Below are positions 26,501 through 33,669 of a stretch of 64,000 nucleotides of DNA, piece after piece (the first letter of the stretch is position 1; each line of letters opens with the position of its first letter). The notes beneath the pieces were generated by a model. The model was not told the DNA's origin. It searched no databases and saw only the letters and a program-made list of their open reading frames with translations. This stretch comes from an uncultured Lachnospiraceae bacterium (GTDB lineage Bacteria; Bacillota; Clostridia; Lachnospirales; Lachnospiraceae): contig CANQSA010000007.1 in the NCBI GenBank assembly GCA_947626415.1, positions 40,206 through 104,205 of the forward strand. Reading direction: 5' to 3'. Both the position numbers and the translations under genes were made by a program.

Positions 26501-26924
26501 TGAAGGAAAGCTCGCCAAAGGCACATATAACAATGAGCTGGTATCGGCAAACGGTGAGATCTACTTTGTGAAGTGGAGCGGCAAGGTTGCAGTCAATGAG
26601 TTAAGAGAGGTCACCGCTTCCAACAGCCATAAGCTGCTTGCAAACGGCAGTTACTACTTCGGAAAAGACGGCAAACTTACTTCTGCCACAGGCATTGTAT
26701 GGGATGAAATCACCAAACTTTATTACTACTGTAAAAACGGTAAGCTTGGCACCGGCGCATACAACAATCAGCTGGCAAAGATTAACGGTGATATTTACTT
26801 TGTAAAATGGAGCGGCAAGGTGGCTGTGAATGAGCTAAGAGAGATTACCGCTTCCAACAGCGGCGGTTTCCTGAAACCGGGCTCCTATTACTTTGGTGCA
26901 GACGGCAAACTTCAATTGGCATAA
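20580..26924 (+). CDS. Giant secreted phosphodiester glycosidase-domain repeat protein 1
   Basis: About 2114 residues. A signal peptide (residues 1-30) is followed at about 50-320 by a NAGPA-type phosphodiester glycosidase domain (PF09992) with AGINGDGYN, RSFVGVTDDNKVVFM, CLDGGGSATY and ERAVSNGL. That family removes a sugar from a sugar-phosphodiester. Next come Ig-like domains (325-495), a carbohydrate-binding-like beta sandwich (497-705), another Ig-like domain, a cohesin-like domain (825-975) and a Cys-rich segment with CTEDGYTGRTICTVC. From about 1060 the chain is aromatic-Gly repeats like choline- or glucan-binding repeats, ending with eight units containing KWSG. No sortase motif is seen, so anchoring is probably through the repeats. 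It may trim, bind or anchor the polysaccharide made by this operon. Confidence 0.85.
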   Translation: MKRNYYKKVLSMFLAVSFSAASLPAEISASETKTTAAQNTEYVSTFQTSESTLAPGITQTVNSAYGADGALINYYVAVADLDNAYVGVQATYKDAQCQTTGLSKMTEQAEAMYKKHTNSKDQTNYIANYTIVAGINGDGYNTANAMPSGAHVMNGVNGFNIKKSANSSWFAVFADGKALCGADDKDWDEAVAKHGAVKEAIGGFQLVRKNGVDIPYTESNYLNSSRYPRSFVGVTDDNKVVFMIADGSNSGGSAGTNYNESLEIMNDAGCTYILCLDGGGSATYISRQADSNDIQVTSRPSDGSERAVSNGLIMYSSAPSSDTFEKAEITAENYYVTPNSRVRISAVGVSPAGTEVKLPAGAVWTATHGKIEGNVFVSDGTTGDAKISLKADGREIGSTTIHVVYPDTVAFARDVMNVPFGAAVDLEVIAKYRLHNVAVKDGDFTFHIQNQKAGSISGNQFTAAGENANLAETTITVSVKGVSGVTDTLTVKLGKGSDVIFDFEKGTDGANLNNWKVKDHNNSMDDLCSEVSIVNKKTGMVHSGDSALAFHYKMDEEINGTKSLEGDGIAWVGKSIEVKNAVGLGFWLYVPEDCTQLAIWAGTSLHDEKGEFKKKNIYNLALYNDDSVNHMEYSGWHYFKVPITDPTVYIETNDDKAGGTALAASANAFIKIYAVNIDAEKNQETNYMGDFTFYIDDITVDYSDAVDDRENPIFSGMTYAADNMSGAKELNGQTAADNTVSFAGKVSEDMTNPANASGLNASSAAAYIDGVPVDCVYTDGLITVSDMVLTNGVHTVRMGISDKMGNYSEIKRQIVIADPKEKTPTVRVRPHDNTLDGKVQNGSVYWVDIETDAVETVKSIEMKLDLDSMNDWQPEHIETLSGFTCTYSFADVNDKAENILTVRFERNRDYLAETGTKVIASLPIRVWDYVGSAGGHKHANAVEAWNCDSPCIPALSVDVDTEKGVVTYLDNSSHTFSGADIHTRSVAYTYGEQMKVSDHAYYTAHCFHIHKTENKNKAATCTEDGYTGRTICTVCNSPVVWGTTVKATGHTFALTDSVLKCHCGQTYTGVWINGKTYVNGKLHADGWDKDDCYWKDGKKLTGIQLVENYYYNFGENGVCKGKAKYSGLLYDETVSAWRYSKLGKLFGGWVQINGGWHYFDKETKVAATGNRYWPTHDGITYRFDETGRTEGVWSKSSLGTRFWYGEWYYQARNPYQRYFVKIGGKTYNFDANGYVTPGIHALYNDWASRMREEMTLYEFDNTGALIGEVKATGLVSNKQGDWYLVEEDGFVHGGKEKCVKYQGNIYFVQNSGKLTFNNYQEITAESGKGLLKPGRYYFDQNGRLFTGEKKDKTGTYYYENGQPLTGIKKESDGSLYYYQNGQIAVGIKNKLVQINDQIYFIKTGSRAAADETIEITKNNGNGLLANGSYYFGTDGRLFTGVKKNAADGQFYYYSKGNIAKGIYNNELVSANGDIYFVKWSGKAAAGELREVTASNSHKLLTNGSYYFGKDGKLSTVTGIVWDEITKLYYYCKNGKLGTGAYNNQLAKINGDIYFVKWSGKIAVNELREITAENSSKLLSPGSYKFGADGKLLEGEKKDEDGNLRYYENGQPYTGTKKNAADGLLYYYSEGKLAKGVYNNELVSANGSIYFVKWSGKAAANELREVTASNSHKLLANGSYYFGKDGKLTSATGIVWDEITKLYYYCKNGRLGTGAYNNQLAKINGDIYFVKWSGKIAVNELREITASNSSKLLAPGSYKFGADGKLLEGEKKDEDGSLRYYENGQPLTGTKKEADGLLYYYSEGKLAKGVYNNELVSANGSIYFVKWSGKVAANEVREVTASNSHKLLANGSYYFGKDGKLISTTGLVWDETAKLYYYCKNGRLCVGEYNNQLAKINGDIYFVKWSGKVAAGEIREITAANSNKLLKPGFYEFGADGKLYQGEKKDAAGEMRYYENGQPLTGTKKEADGLLYYYSEGKLAKGTYNNELVSANGEIYFVKWSGKVAVNELREVTASNSHKLLANGSYYFGKDGKLTSATGIVWDEITKLYYYCKNGKLGTGAYNNQLAKINGDIYFVKWSGKVAVNELREITASNSGGFLKPGSYYFGADGKLQLA
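24568..26921 (+). repeat. Coding repeat array of giant protein 1
   Basis: Eight KWSG-containing units. Distances between successive KWSG codons alternate between 234 and 285-288 bases, so the true period is a two-unit block of about 520 bases (about 173 residues) present four times. Near-identical blocks suggest recent internal expansion. Confidence 0.85.
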
Positions 26925-26936
26925 AGATACCGATAT

Positions 26937-26954
26937 CCCCGCCTCCGGGTGGGG
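26937..26954 (+). other. UNCG hairpin preceding ribozyme 1
   Basis: CCCCGCC pairs with GGTGGGG around a TCCG loop, ending one base before the predicted cleavage site. No U-run follows, so it is not a normal terminator. It would become the 3' end of the upstream message after cleavage. Confidence 0.75.
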
Positions 26955-26955
26955 A

Positions 26956-27025
26956 GCCGCACGGGATCAGTACCTCCACGCGGTGTGCGGCGGGCAACAT
27001 ATAGGGATATATGGCCAAACTGATT
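26956..27025 (+). ncRNA. HDV-like self-cleaving ribozyme 1
   Basis: All parts of the double pseudoknot are visible. P1 is GCCGCAC (26956-26962) with GTGCGGC (26985-26991). P2 is GATCAGT (26965-26971) with ACTGATT (27019-27025, one G-U pair). P3 is ACC with GGT around loop TCCACGC, whose CC can form P1.1 with the GG of GGGCAAC (26992-26998). P4 is ATATA/TATAT with a GGGA loop. The joining strand after P4 is GGCCAAA, placing the catalytic C at 27015 and the conserved AA after it. The loop and GGGCAAC nearly match the viral ribozyme. Predicted cleavage is between 26955 and 26956. Confidence 0.9.
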
Positions 27026-27053
27026 AAAAAATAAAAATGTTAAGGAGGAAAAA

Positions 27054-30000
27054 ATGAAGAACAATCTTTTTTCGAAAGTGATTTCCATGATTCTGATTGT
27101 GTCTTTCGGGGTGGTTTCTATACCCGCAGAAACCTTTGCGTCAGAAAATGGAGTCGAAGCGACGCAGGAGAAAGAATACGTTTCAACGTTTCAGTCGTTT
27201 GAATCGACGCTTGCGCCCGGTATTACACAGACTATCAGCAGCGGATACGGTGCTGACGGCAAGAGGATCAACTATTATGTTGCAGTAGCTGATCTTAGTA
27301 ACGAAAATGTAGGCGTTCAGACGTCTTATAAGGATGCGCAGTGCGAGACGCCCGGTCTGTCTAAGATGACGGATCAGGCAGCTGCTATGAACAAAAAGCA
27401 TACAGATGAGTCGGATCAGACTAATTATATTAAGAATTACGCAGTAGTGGCCGGCATAAACGGCGGCGCATTTAATACCGGCAGCGGAATGCCTGCCGGC
27501 GCGCATGTGATGAACGGCGTAATCGGATTTAATAAACAAAAATCAGACGGACACCCATGGTTTGCGATCTTTAATGATGGAACGGCACTATGCGGAGAAA
27601 ATGACACTGACTGGGATCAGGCAGTTACGGCGCATCAGGGTGTAAAAGAGGCAATCGGCGGCTTCCAGTTGGTGAAAAAGAACGGTACGGATATTTCGTA
27701 TCAACCGAACAGCTATCTGAATAATGGCCGCTATTCCCGCTGCTTTGTAGGTGTTACAGCGGAAAATAAAGTTGTATTTATGGTAGTGGACGGCAGCAAC
27801 GCCGGCGGCTCCGTTGGCGCGAATTACGAAGAATCGCTTGAGATCATGAATGATGCAGGCTGCACCTATATCCTGTGTCTGGACGGCGGCGGATCCGCGA
27901 CTTACATATCCCGCCCGGCCGGCAGCAATAGCATCCAGGTAACGAGCCATCCTTCCGACGGTTCGGAGCGTACTGTATCAAACGGTCTTGTCATGTATAC
28001 GACTACGCCGCCTTCCGACCAGTTTGAAACGGCAGAAGTCAGCGCGGAAACCTACTATGTAACACCGAATTCCAGTGTTCAGCTTTCTGCTGTCGGCGTC
28101 AGCTCGGCGGGAACCGCGGCAAAGATTCCTGAGGATGCCAAATGGACCACCACACTTGGATCGGTTACGGAGAACGGCGTATTTGTTTCCGGAGAAACAA
28201 CCGGGGAGGCTAAAATCTCACTTACAGTAGATGGCAAAGAAGTGGGATCGACCACGATCCACGTTGTATATCCGGATAAACTTGCATTTACCCGGGAAGC
28301 GATTACCGTTCCGTTTAATGCTACGATAACCCTGGATATTACTGCTAAGTACGGGCTGAATGATGTAACGTTAAAAGATGACGACATACTTTTTACTGTC
28401 AAAGATCAGGAGGTAGGTACGATTTCCGGGAATCAATTTACTGCCGCTGCGGAAGGCGTGAGCAAAACGGAAACGACTATTACCGCTGCGGTTAAGCAGG
28501 CGGAGGATCCTGCTGAGGCTACTGTTCAGGTCAAGTTAGGCAAGGGGTCTGATGTTATTTTTGATTTCGAAGAAGGGAGCAAAGGCGCAGATATCAATAA
28601 CTGGAAAGCAGGGGACTATGATAACACTGATACCTACGTTCATTCGGAAGTTTCTATCGTAAACAAGGAAACAGGCATGGTTCACAGCGGTGATTCTGCG
28701 CTGGCTTTTCATTATAAGATGGATGAAGGAATTCATGGCACCGATATGTGGAGCGGCAACGGAATCATTTGGGAAGGGGATTCCATCGAGTTGGAAAAAC
28801 CGACCAGCTGGGGCTTCTGGCTTTGGGTTCCCGAGGATTGTACGCAGCTGGCCATATGGGCCGGTACATCCCTTCATGATGAAAACGGGGAGTTTGTAAA
28901 GAAGCTGGGCTACAATTTTATGCTTTACAACGATGAACAGGTTCTTGAGGAGAATAACAAACGAACCGATCGTTGGCATTATACGAATAATCAGGAATAT
29001 TCCGGCTGGCACTATATCAAGATCCCTATTAAAGAATCGGATTTTACAATTTCTGATGAAAAAACGGCAAAAAATGCCATATATTTTGAAAGCAATGATG
29101 ACAAAGTAGATGGCAATACCTTCAAATCAAAAGCAAATGGTTTCATTAAGATTTATTGCGCAAATGTTGATTCCTGGAAGAAAAATGAAACCAACTATAT
29201 GGGTGATTTCACCTTTTACATCGATGATATTACGGTAGACTATTCGGACGCTGTTAATGACAGGGAAAATCCGATTTTTTCCGATATGACCTATGCGGTG
29301 GAAGGAATGAGCGACGCGCAGTCGCTGAACGGACAGACGGTTCAGTACAATACGGTTGACTTTGCGAGCCTGGTTGCTGAGGATATGATTGATCCGAACA
29401 ATGCCAGCGGCCTCGATGAATCTTCCGCAGTCGCGTATATCGACGGCGTTTCCGTTGACTGTACGTACGCAGACGGACTGATTACGGTTTCCAACGCGGT
29501 TCTGACCGATGGCGTGCATACGATCCGGATGGGCATCAGCGATAAAGCGGGAAACTATGCGGAAACCAAGCGCCAGATCACCGTTAACACCGGGAAAAAA
29601 GAACCTTCAGTCCGCGTGCGTCCGCAGGATAATACGCTTGACTGCAAAGTCCAGAACGACTCGGTTTACTGGGTAGATGTTGAGGCTGACGCAGTTGAAA
29701 CTGTCAAGTCGATTGAGATGAAACTGGATCTTGACAGCATGAACAACTGGGACTGGGATGTTGAGGCGAAGAAGCCTGACCATATCAAGACACTTTACGG
29801 CTTTGACTGCGAGACTTTCTTCGAGACTGCAAATGACAAGGCGGAGAACATCCTTACTCTGCGCCTCACCCGGAATGGCGATTATCTTTCCGCGTCCGGG
29901 ACGCAGGTGATCGCAAGCCTTCCCATCCGTGTATGGGATTATGTGAGCAGTGCAGATGAAAATCATAAAGATGCGGTGGAAGCCTGGAATTGTGCTGCCG

Positions 30001-33000
30001 AAGGAAAAGGTGAATCCTGTATTACCGCACTTTCGGTCGATGTAGATACCGAGAAGGGTGTAGTGACCTATCAGGATGACAGCAGTCATACTTTTTCCAG
30101 TGCGGATATCCATACACGTAGTGTTGCCTATACTTACGGTGTGCGTATGAAGGCAGAGAGTACTGGCGGTGAAGGTCAGGAGGCTATCAATCCGAATTAT
30201 ATCAGTACGCATTGCTTCCATAACCATGATGCCAAGGCAATTGCTGATAAGGAGCCAACCTGTACAGAAGACGGTTATACCGGCAGGACGGTGTGTACCA
30301 TCTGTAATTCTCCGGTAGAGTGGGGAACGACTGTCAAGGCAACCGGTCATACCTTTGCGATTACCGACGGCATCCTGAAATGTGATTGCGGGCAGACCTA
30401 TACCGGCGTCTGGACAGACGGCAGAACCTACGCGGAAGGCATTCCGCACGAAGACGGCTGGGATGAAGACGACTGCTATTGGAAAGACGGCAGGAAGCTG
30501 ACCGGCATACAGCTTGTGGAAAACTACTATTATGACTTTGGCGAGGATGGCATCTGCAAGGGCAAAACTAAGTACAGCGGACTGCTTTATGATGAATCGA
30601 AATCCGCATGGCGTTACAGTAAGGTCGGCGAGCTGTTCGGCGGCTGGGTTCAGCTGGATGACGGCTGGCACTACTTTGACAAGGATACAAAAGTTGCAGC
30701 AACGGGAGACCGTTACTGGCCGACTCACGATCAGATCACCTATCACTTCGATGAGACCGGCAGGACAGAAGGCGTCTGGAATACGAACAGCCAGGGAACG
30801 AGGTTCTGGTATGGCGAATGGTATTATCAGGCAAGAAATCCGTACCAGTTATTTTTAGCCGAGGTCAACGGTAAAACGTATAACTTCGATGCGGACGGCT
30901 ATGTAACGACCGGAATCCATGCATTGTATGACAACTGGTCCGCTATGATGAGAGGGGAAATGAACCTCTATGAATTCGATAACGACGGCGCCCTGGTCGG
31001 TGAAGTAAAAGAGACAGGACTGGTCAGCAACAAGCGCGGCGGCTGGTACCTGGTCGAAGAAGACGGGTTCGTGCATGGCGGAAAGGAAAAATGTGTCAAG
31101 TATCAGAATCAAGTCTATTTCGTCCAAAACAGCGGAAAGCTGAAGGTAAACGGTTATCAGGAGATCACCGCGGAAACCGGAAAGGATCTGCTGGCGCCCG
31201 GAAGCTATTACTTCGGTAAGGACGGTACACTCTTTACCGGAGAGAAGACAGATACGACCGGTACTTACTACTATGAAAACGGTCAGCTGTTTACCGGCAT
31301 GAAGGAAGGCGGAGACGGCAGCCTGTACTATTATAAGAACGGCCAGCCTGCAGCAGACATAAAGAACCGGCTGGTCCAAGTAGACGGCCAGATCTACTTC
31401 CTGAAGGAAGGCGGCAGGACTGCCGCAGATGAAACCGTTGCGATCACTGCGGAGAACGGCAGCGATCTGCTTCCGGCAGATTCCTATTACTTTGGCGCAG
31501 ACGGCAGACTGTTTAACGGCGAGAAGAAGGATGCAGACGGAATGCCGGTCTTCTATCAGGACGGCAAACCCGGCAATGCGATCTATAACAACGAACTGGT
31601 CCGGGTAGACGGCGATATCTACTTTGTAAAGTGGAGCGGCAAGGCCGCAGTCAACGAGATCAGGGAAGTGACTGCAGACAATAGCAACGGCCTGCTTGCA
31701 AACGGCTCTTATTACTTTGGAGCAGACGGAAAGCTCTCTAAAGTTACCGGCGTTGTCTGGGATGAAAAGACACAGCTTTACTATTACTGCAAGGACGGCA
31801 AGTTAGGAACCGGACTTTATAACAGCGCATTGGCCGAGATCAACGGTTCGGTTTATCTGGTAAAATGGAGCGGCAAGGTTGCAGCCAACGAGACCCGAGA
31901 GATCACAGAGGCCAACAGCAATGATCTGTTAAAACCCGGATCTTATGATTTCGGTGCAGACGGAAAATTGTATCAGGGTGAGAAGACAGATGAGGAAGGG
32001 AATTCCCTTTACTGCGAAAACGGTCAGCCGTTTACCGGCGTAAAGAAGAACGAGGCCGACGGTCTGCTGTATTATTACAAGGAAGGCAAGATCGGCAACG
32101 CTCTGTACAATAACGAACTGGTTTCGGTCAATGGAGATATCTATTTTGTGAAGTGGAGCGGCAAGGTCGCAGTCAACGAACTGAAAGAGATCACGGTTTA
32201 TAACAATAACAAGCTGCTTGCGAATGGTTCCTACTACTTTGGGGAAGACGGAAAGATCTCTGATCTTACCGGCATCATCTGGGATGAAAAGACGCAGCTT
32301 CCGTACTACTGCAAAGATGGTAAGCTGGGTACCGGACTCTATAACAGCGCGTTAGCAGAGATCAATGGTTCCGTTTATCTGGTAAAATGGAGCGGCAAGG
32401 TTGCAGCCAATGAGACCAGAGAGATTACAGACGCCAACAGCAACAAGCTGCTTGCGAATGGTTCCTATTACTTTGGAGAAGACGGTAAACTGTACCAGGG
32501 CGAAAAGACCGATGAAGAAGGGAATCCGGTTTACTGTGAAAACGGTCAGCCGTTTACCGGCGTGAAAAAAGAGGCTGACGGATTGCTGTATTATTACGAA
32601 AACGGAAAACTTGCCAAGGGCGTATATAACAACGAGTTGGTATCGGCAAACGGAGAGATTTATTTCGTGAAGTGGAGCGGCAAGGTCGCAGTCAATGAAC
32701 TGCGGGAGATCACGTTTTATAACAATAGCAACCTGCTCGCAAACGGCTCTTATTACTTTGGAGCAGACGGTAAGCTTTCAAAAGATACCGGTATAGTAAA
32801 AGATACGATCACACAGCTTTCCTATTACTGCAAAGACGGTAAGCTGGGAACCGGACTCTATAACAGCGCGTTAGCCAAGATCAACGGTTCTGTTTATCTG
32901 GTAAAATGGAGCGGCAAGGTTGCGGCAAACGAGACCAGAGAGATCACAGCCGCAAACAGCAACAAACTGCTTGCGAATGGTTCCTATTACTTTGGAGAAG

Positions 33001-33542
33001 ACGGCAAGCTGTACCAGGGCGAGAAGACGGATGAGGCAGGCGATCTGCTTTATTATGAAAACGGCCAGCCGTTTAGCGGCGCGAAGAAAGAGGCCGACGG
33101 CTTGCTGTATTATTACGAAAACGGGAAACTTGCCAAGGGCGTGTATAACAATGAACTGGTATCGGCAAACGGAGAGATCTATTTCGTGAAGTGGAGCGGC
33201 AAGGTCGCAGTCAATGAACTGAAAGAGATCACGGTTTATAACAATAATAAACTGCTTGCGAACGGCAGCTACTACTTTGGGGAAGACGGAAAGCTTTCTG
33301 ACGCTACCGGCATTGTATGGGATGAGATCGCCCGCCTTCCGTATTACTGCAAGGACGGTAAGCTGGGCACGGGCGCATATAACAATCAGCTGGCAAAGAT
33401 CGGCGATACGATTTATTTTATCAAATGGAGCGGCAAGGTTGCGGCGAATGAGACCATAACGGTCACAGCTGCCAACAGCAATAACCTGCTTGATTTCGGT
33501 ACTTATTACTTTGGAGCAGATGGAAAACTGCAGTTAGCATAA
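27054..33542 (+). CDS. Giant secreted phosphodiester glycosidase-domain repeat protein 2
   Basis: 2162 residues, paralog of the preceding giant protein with the same domain order. A signal peptide (about residues 1-30) is followed by the glycosidase domain (AGINGGAFN, RCFVGVTAENKVVFM, CLDGGGSATY), Ig-like domains, the beta sandwich beginning VIFDFEEG, the cohesin-like domain, the Cys-rich segment and aromatic-Gly repeats with eight KWSG units. The beta sandwich is longer than in protein 1. It starts 28 bases after ribozyme 1 with AAGGAGG upstream, so it would be the first gene on the cleaved downstream RNA. The nucleotide sequence around 30480-30850 is almost identical to giant gene 3, suggesting gene conversion. 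Confidence 0.85.
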   Translation: MKNNLFSKVISMILIVSFGVVSIPAETFASENGVEATQEKEYVSTFQSFESTLAPGITQTISSGYGADGKRINYYVAVADLSNENVGVQTSYKDAQCETPGLSKMTDQAAAMNKKHTDESDQTNYIKNYAVVAGINGGAFNTGSGMPAGAHVMNGVIGFNKQKSDGHPWFAIFNDGTALCGENDTDWDQAVTAHQGVKEAIGGFQLVKKNGTDISYQPNSYLNNGRYSRCFVGVTAENKVVFMVVDGSNAGGSVGANYEESLEIMNDAGCTYILCLDGGGSATYISRPAGSNSIQVTSHPSDGSERTVSNGLVMYTTTPPSDQFETAEVSAETYYVTPNSSVQLSAVGVSSAGTAAKIPEDAKWTTTLGSVTENGVFVSGETTGEAKISLTVDGKEVGSTTIHVVYPDKLAFTREAITVPFNATITLDITAKYGLNDVTLKDDDILFTVKDQEVGTISGNQFTAAAEGVSKTETTITAAVKQAEDPAEATVQVKLGKGSDVIFDFEEGSKGADINNWKAGDYDNTDTYVHSEVSIVNKETGMVHSGDSALAFHYKMDEGIHGTDMWSGNGIIWEGDSIELEKPTSWGFWLWVPEDCTQLAIWAGTSLHDENGEFVKKLGYNFMLYNDEQVLEENNKRTDRWHYTNNQEYSGWHYIKIPIKESDFTISDEKTAKNAIYFESNDDKVDGNTFKSKANGFIKIYCANVDSWKKNETNYMGDFTFYIDDITVDYSDAVNDRENPIFSDMTYAVEGMSDAQSLNGQTVQYNTVDFASLVAEDMIDPNNASGLDESSAVAYIDGVSVDCTYADGLITVSNAVLTDGVHTIRMGISDKAGNYAETKRQITVNTGKKEPSVRVRPQDNTLDCKVQNDSVYWVDVEADAVETVKSIEMKLDLDSMNNWDWDVEAKKPDHIKTLYGFDCETFFETANDKAENILTLRLTRNGDYLSASGTQVIASLPIRVWDYVSSADENHKDAVEAWNCAAEGKGESCITALSVDVDTEKGVVTYQDDSSHTFSSADIHTRSVAYTYGVRMKAESTGGEGQEAINPNYISTHCFHNHDAKAIADKEPTCTEDGYTGRTVCTICNSPVEWGTTVKATGHTFAITDGILKCDCGQTYTGVWTDGRTYAEGIPHEDGWDEDDCYWKDGRKLTGIQLVENYYYDFGEDGICKGKTKYSGLLYDESKSAWRYSKVGELFGGWVQLDDGWHYFDKDTKVAATGDRYWPTHDQITYHFDETGRTEGVWNTNSQGTRFWYGEWYYQARNPYQLFLAEVNGKTYNFDADGYVTTGIHALYDNWSAMMRGEMNLYEFDNDGALVGEVKETGLVSNKRGGWYLVEEDGFVHGGKEKCVKYQNQVYFVQNSGKLKVNGYQEITAETGKDLLAPGSYYFGKDGTLFTGEKTDTTGTYYYENGQLFTGMKEGGDGSLYYYKNGQPAADIKNRLVQVDGQIYFLKEGGRTAADETVAITAENGSDLLPADSYYFGADGRLFNGEKKDADGMPVFYQDGKPGNAIYNNELVRVDGDIYFVKWSGKAAVNEIREVTADNSNGLLANGSYYFGADGKLSKVTGVVWDEKTQLYYYCKDGKLGTGLYNSALAEINGSVYLVKWSGKVAANETREITEANSNDLLKPGSYDFGADGKLYQGEKTDEEGNSLYCENGQPFTGVKKNEADGLLYYYKEGKIGNALYNNELVSVNGDIYFVKWSGKVAVNELKEITVYNNNKLLANGSYYFGEDGKISDLTGIIWDEKTQLPYYCKDGKLGTGLYNSALAEINGSVYLVKWSGKVAANETREITDANSNKLLANGSYYFGEDGKLYQGEKTDEEGNPVYCENGQPFTGVKKEADGLLYYYENGKLAKGVYNNELVSANGEIYFVKWSGKVAVNELREITFYNNSNLLANGSYYFGADGKLSKDTGIVKDTITQLSYYCKDGKLGTGLYNSALAKINGSVYLVKWSGKVAANETREITAANSNKLLANGSYYFGEDGKLYQGEKTDEAGDLLYYENGQPFSGAKKEADGLLYYYENGKLAKGVYNNELVSANGEIYFVKWSGKVAVNELKEITVYNNNKLLANGSYYFGEDGKLSDATGIVWDEIARLPYYCKDGKLGTGAYNNQLAKIGDTIYFIKWSGKVAANETITVTAANSNNLLDFGTYYFGADGKLQLA
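31186..33539 (+). repeat. Coding repeat array of giant protein 2
   Basis: Eight KWSG units. The intervals checked alternate between 234 and 285-288 bases, the same register as in giant gene 1. Confidence 0.82.
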
Positions 33543-33554
33543 AGATACCGATAT

Positions 33555-33572
33555 CCCCGCCTTCGGGTGGGG
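33555..33572 (+). other. UUCG hairpin preceding ribozyme 2
   Basis: CCCCGCC and GGTGGGG close a TTCG loop one base before the cleavage site. Copy 1 has TCCG in the same place, so the stable UNCG loop class is kept despite the base change. Confidence 0.75.
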
Positions 33573-33573
33573 A

Positions 33574-33644
33574 GCCGTACAGGGATCAGTACCTCCACGC
33601 GGTGTGCGGCGGGCAACATATAGGGATATATGGCCAAACTGATC
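33574..33644 (+). ncRNA. HDV-like self-cleaving ribozyme 2
   Basis: P1 is GCCGTAC (33574-33580) with GTGCGGC (33604-33610); the T replaces the C of copy 1 and keeps a U-G pair. P2 is GATCAGT (33584-33590) with ACTGATC (33638-33644), fully paired. P3 is ACC/GGT around TCCACGC, J1.1/4 is GGGCAAC (33611-33617), P4 is ATATA/TATAT with GGGA, and the catalytic C is 33634. Predicted cleavage lies between 33573 and 33574. Confidence 0.9.
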
Positions 33645-33669
33645 AAAAAAATGTTAAGGAGGAAAAAAG

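Noticed and set aside
26937..26954. Hairpin after the first giant gene as an intrinsic terminator.
   Set aside because: No T-run follows it in any of the three copies, and the next gene depends on readthrough.
26931..27012. Alternative long-range pairing between ATATCCC and GGGATAT in the element after giant gene 1, suggesting a riboswitch-like switch.
   Set aside because: Copy 3 loses the GGG in the second arm while keeping P4, so the pairing is not conserved; the HDV-like fold explains all three copies better.
27037..27057. Six-codon open frame overlapping the start of giant gene 2.
   Set aside because: It consists of the ribosome binding site itself and is not kept at the same length before giant gene 3; most likely chance.
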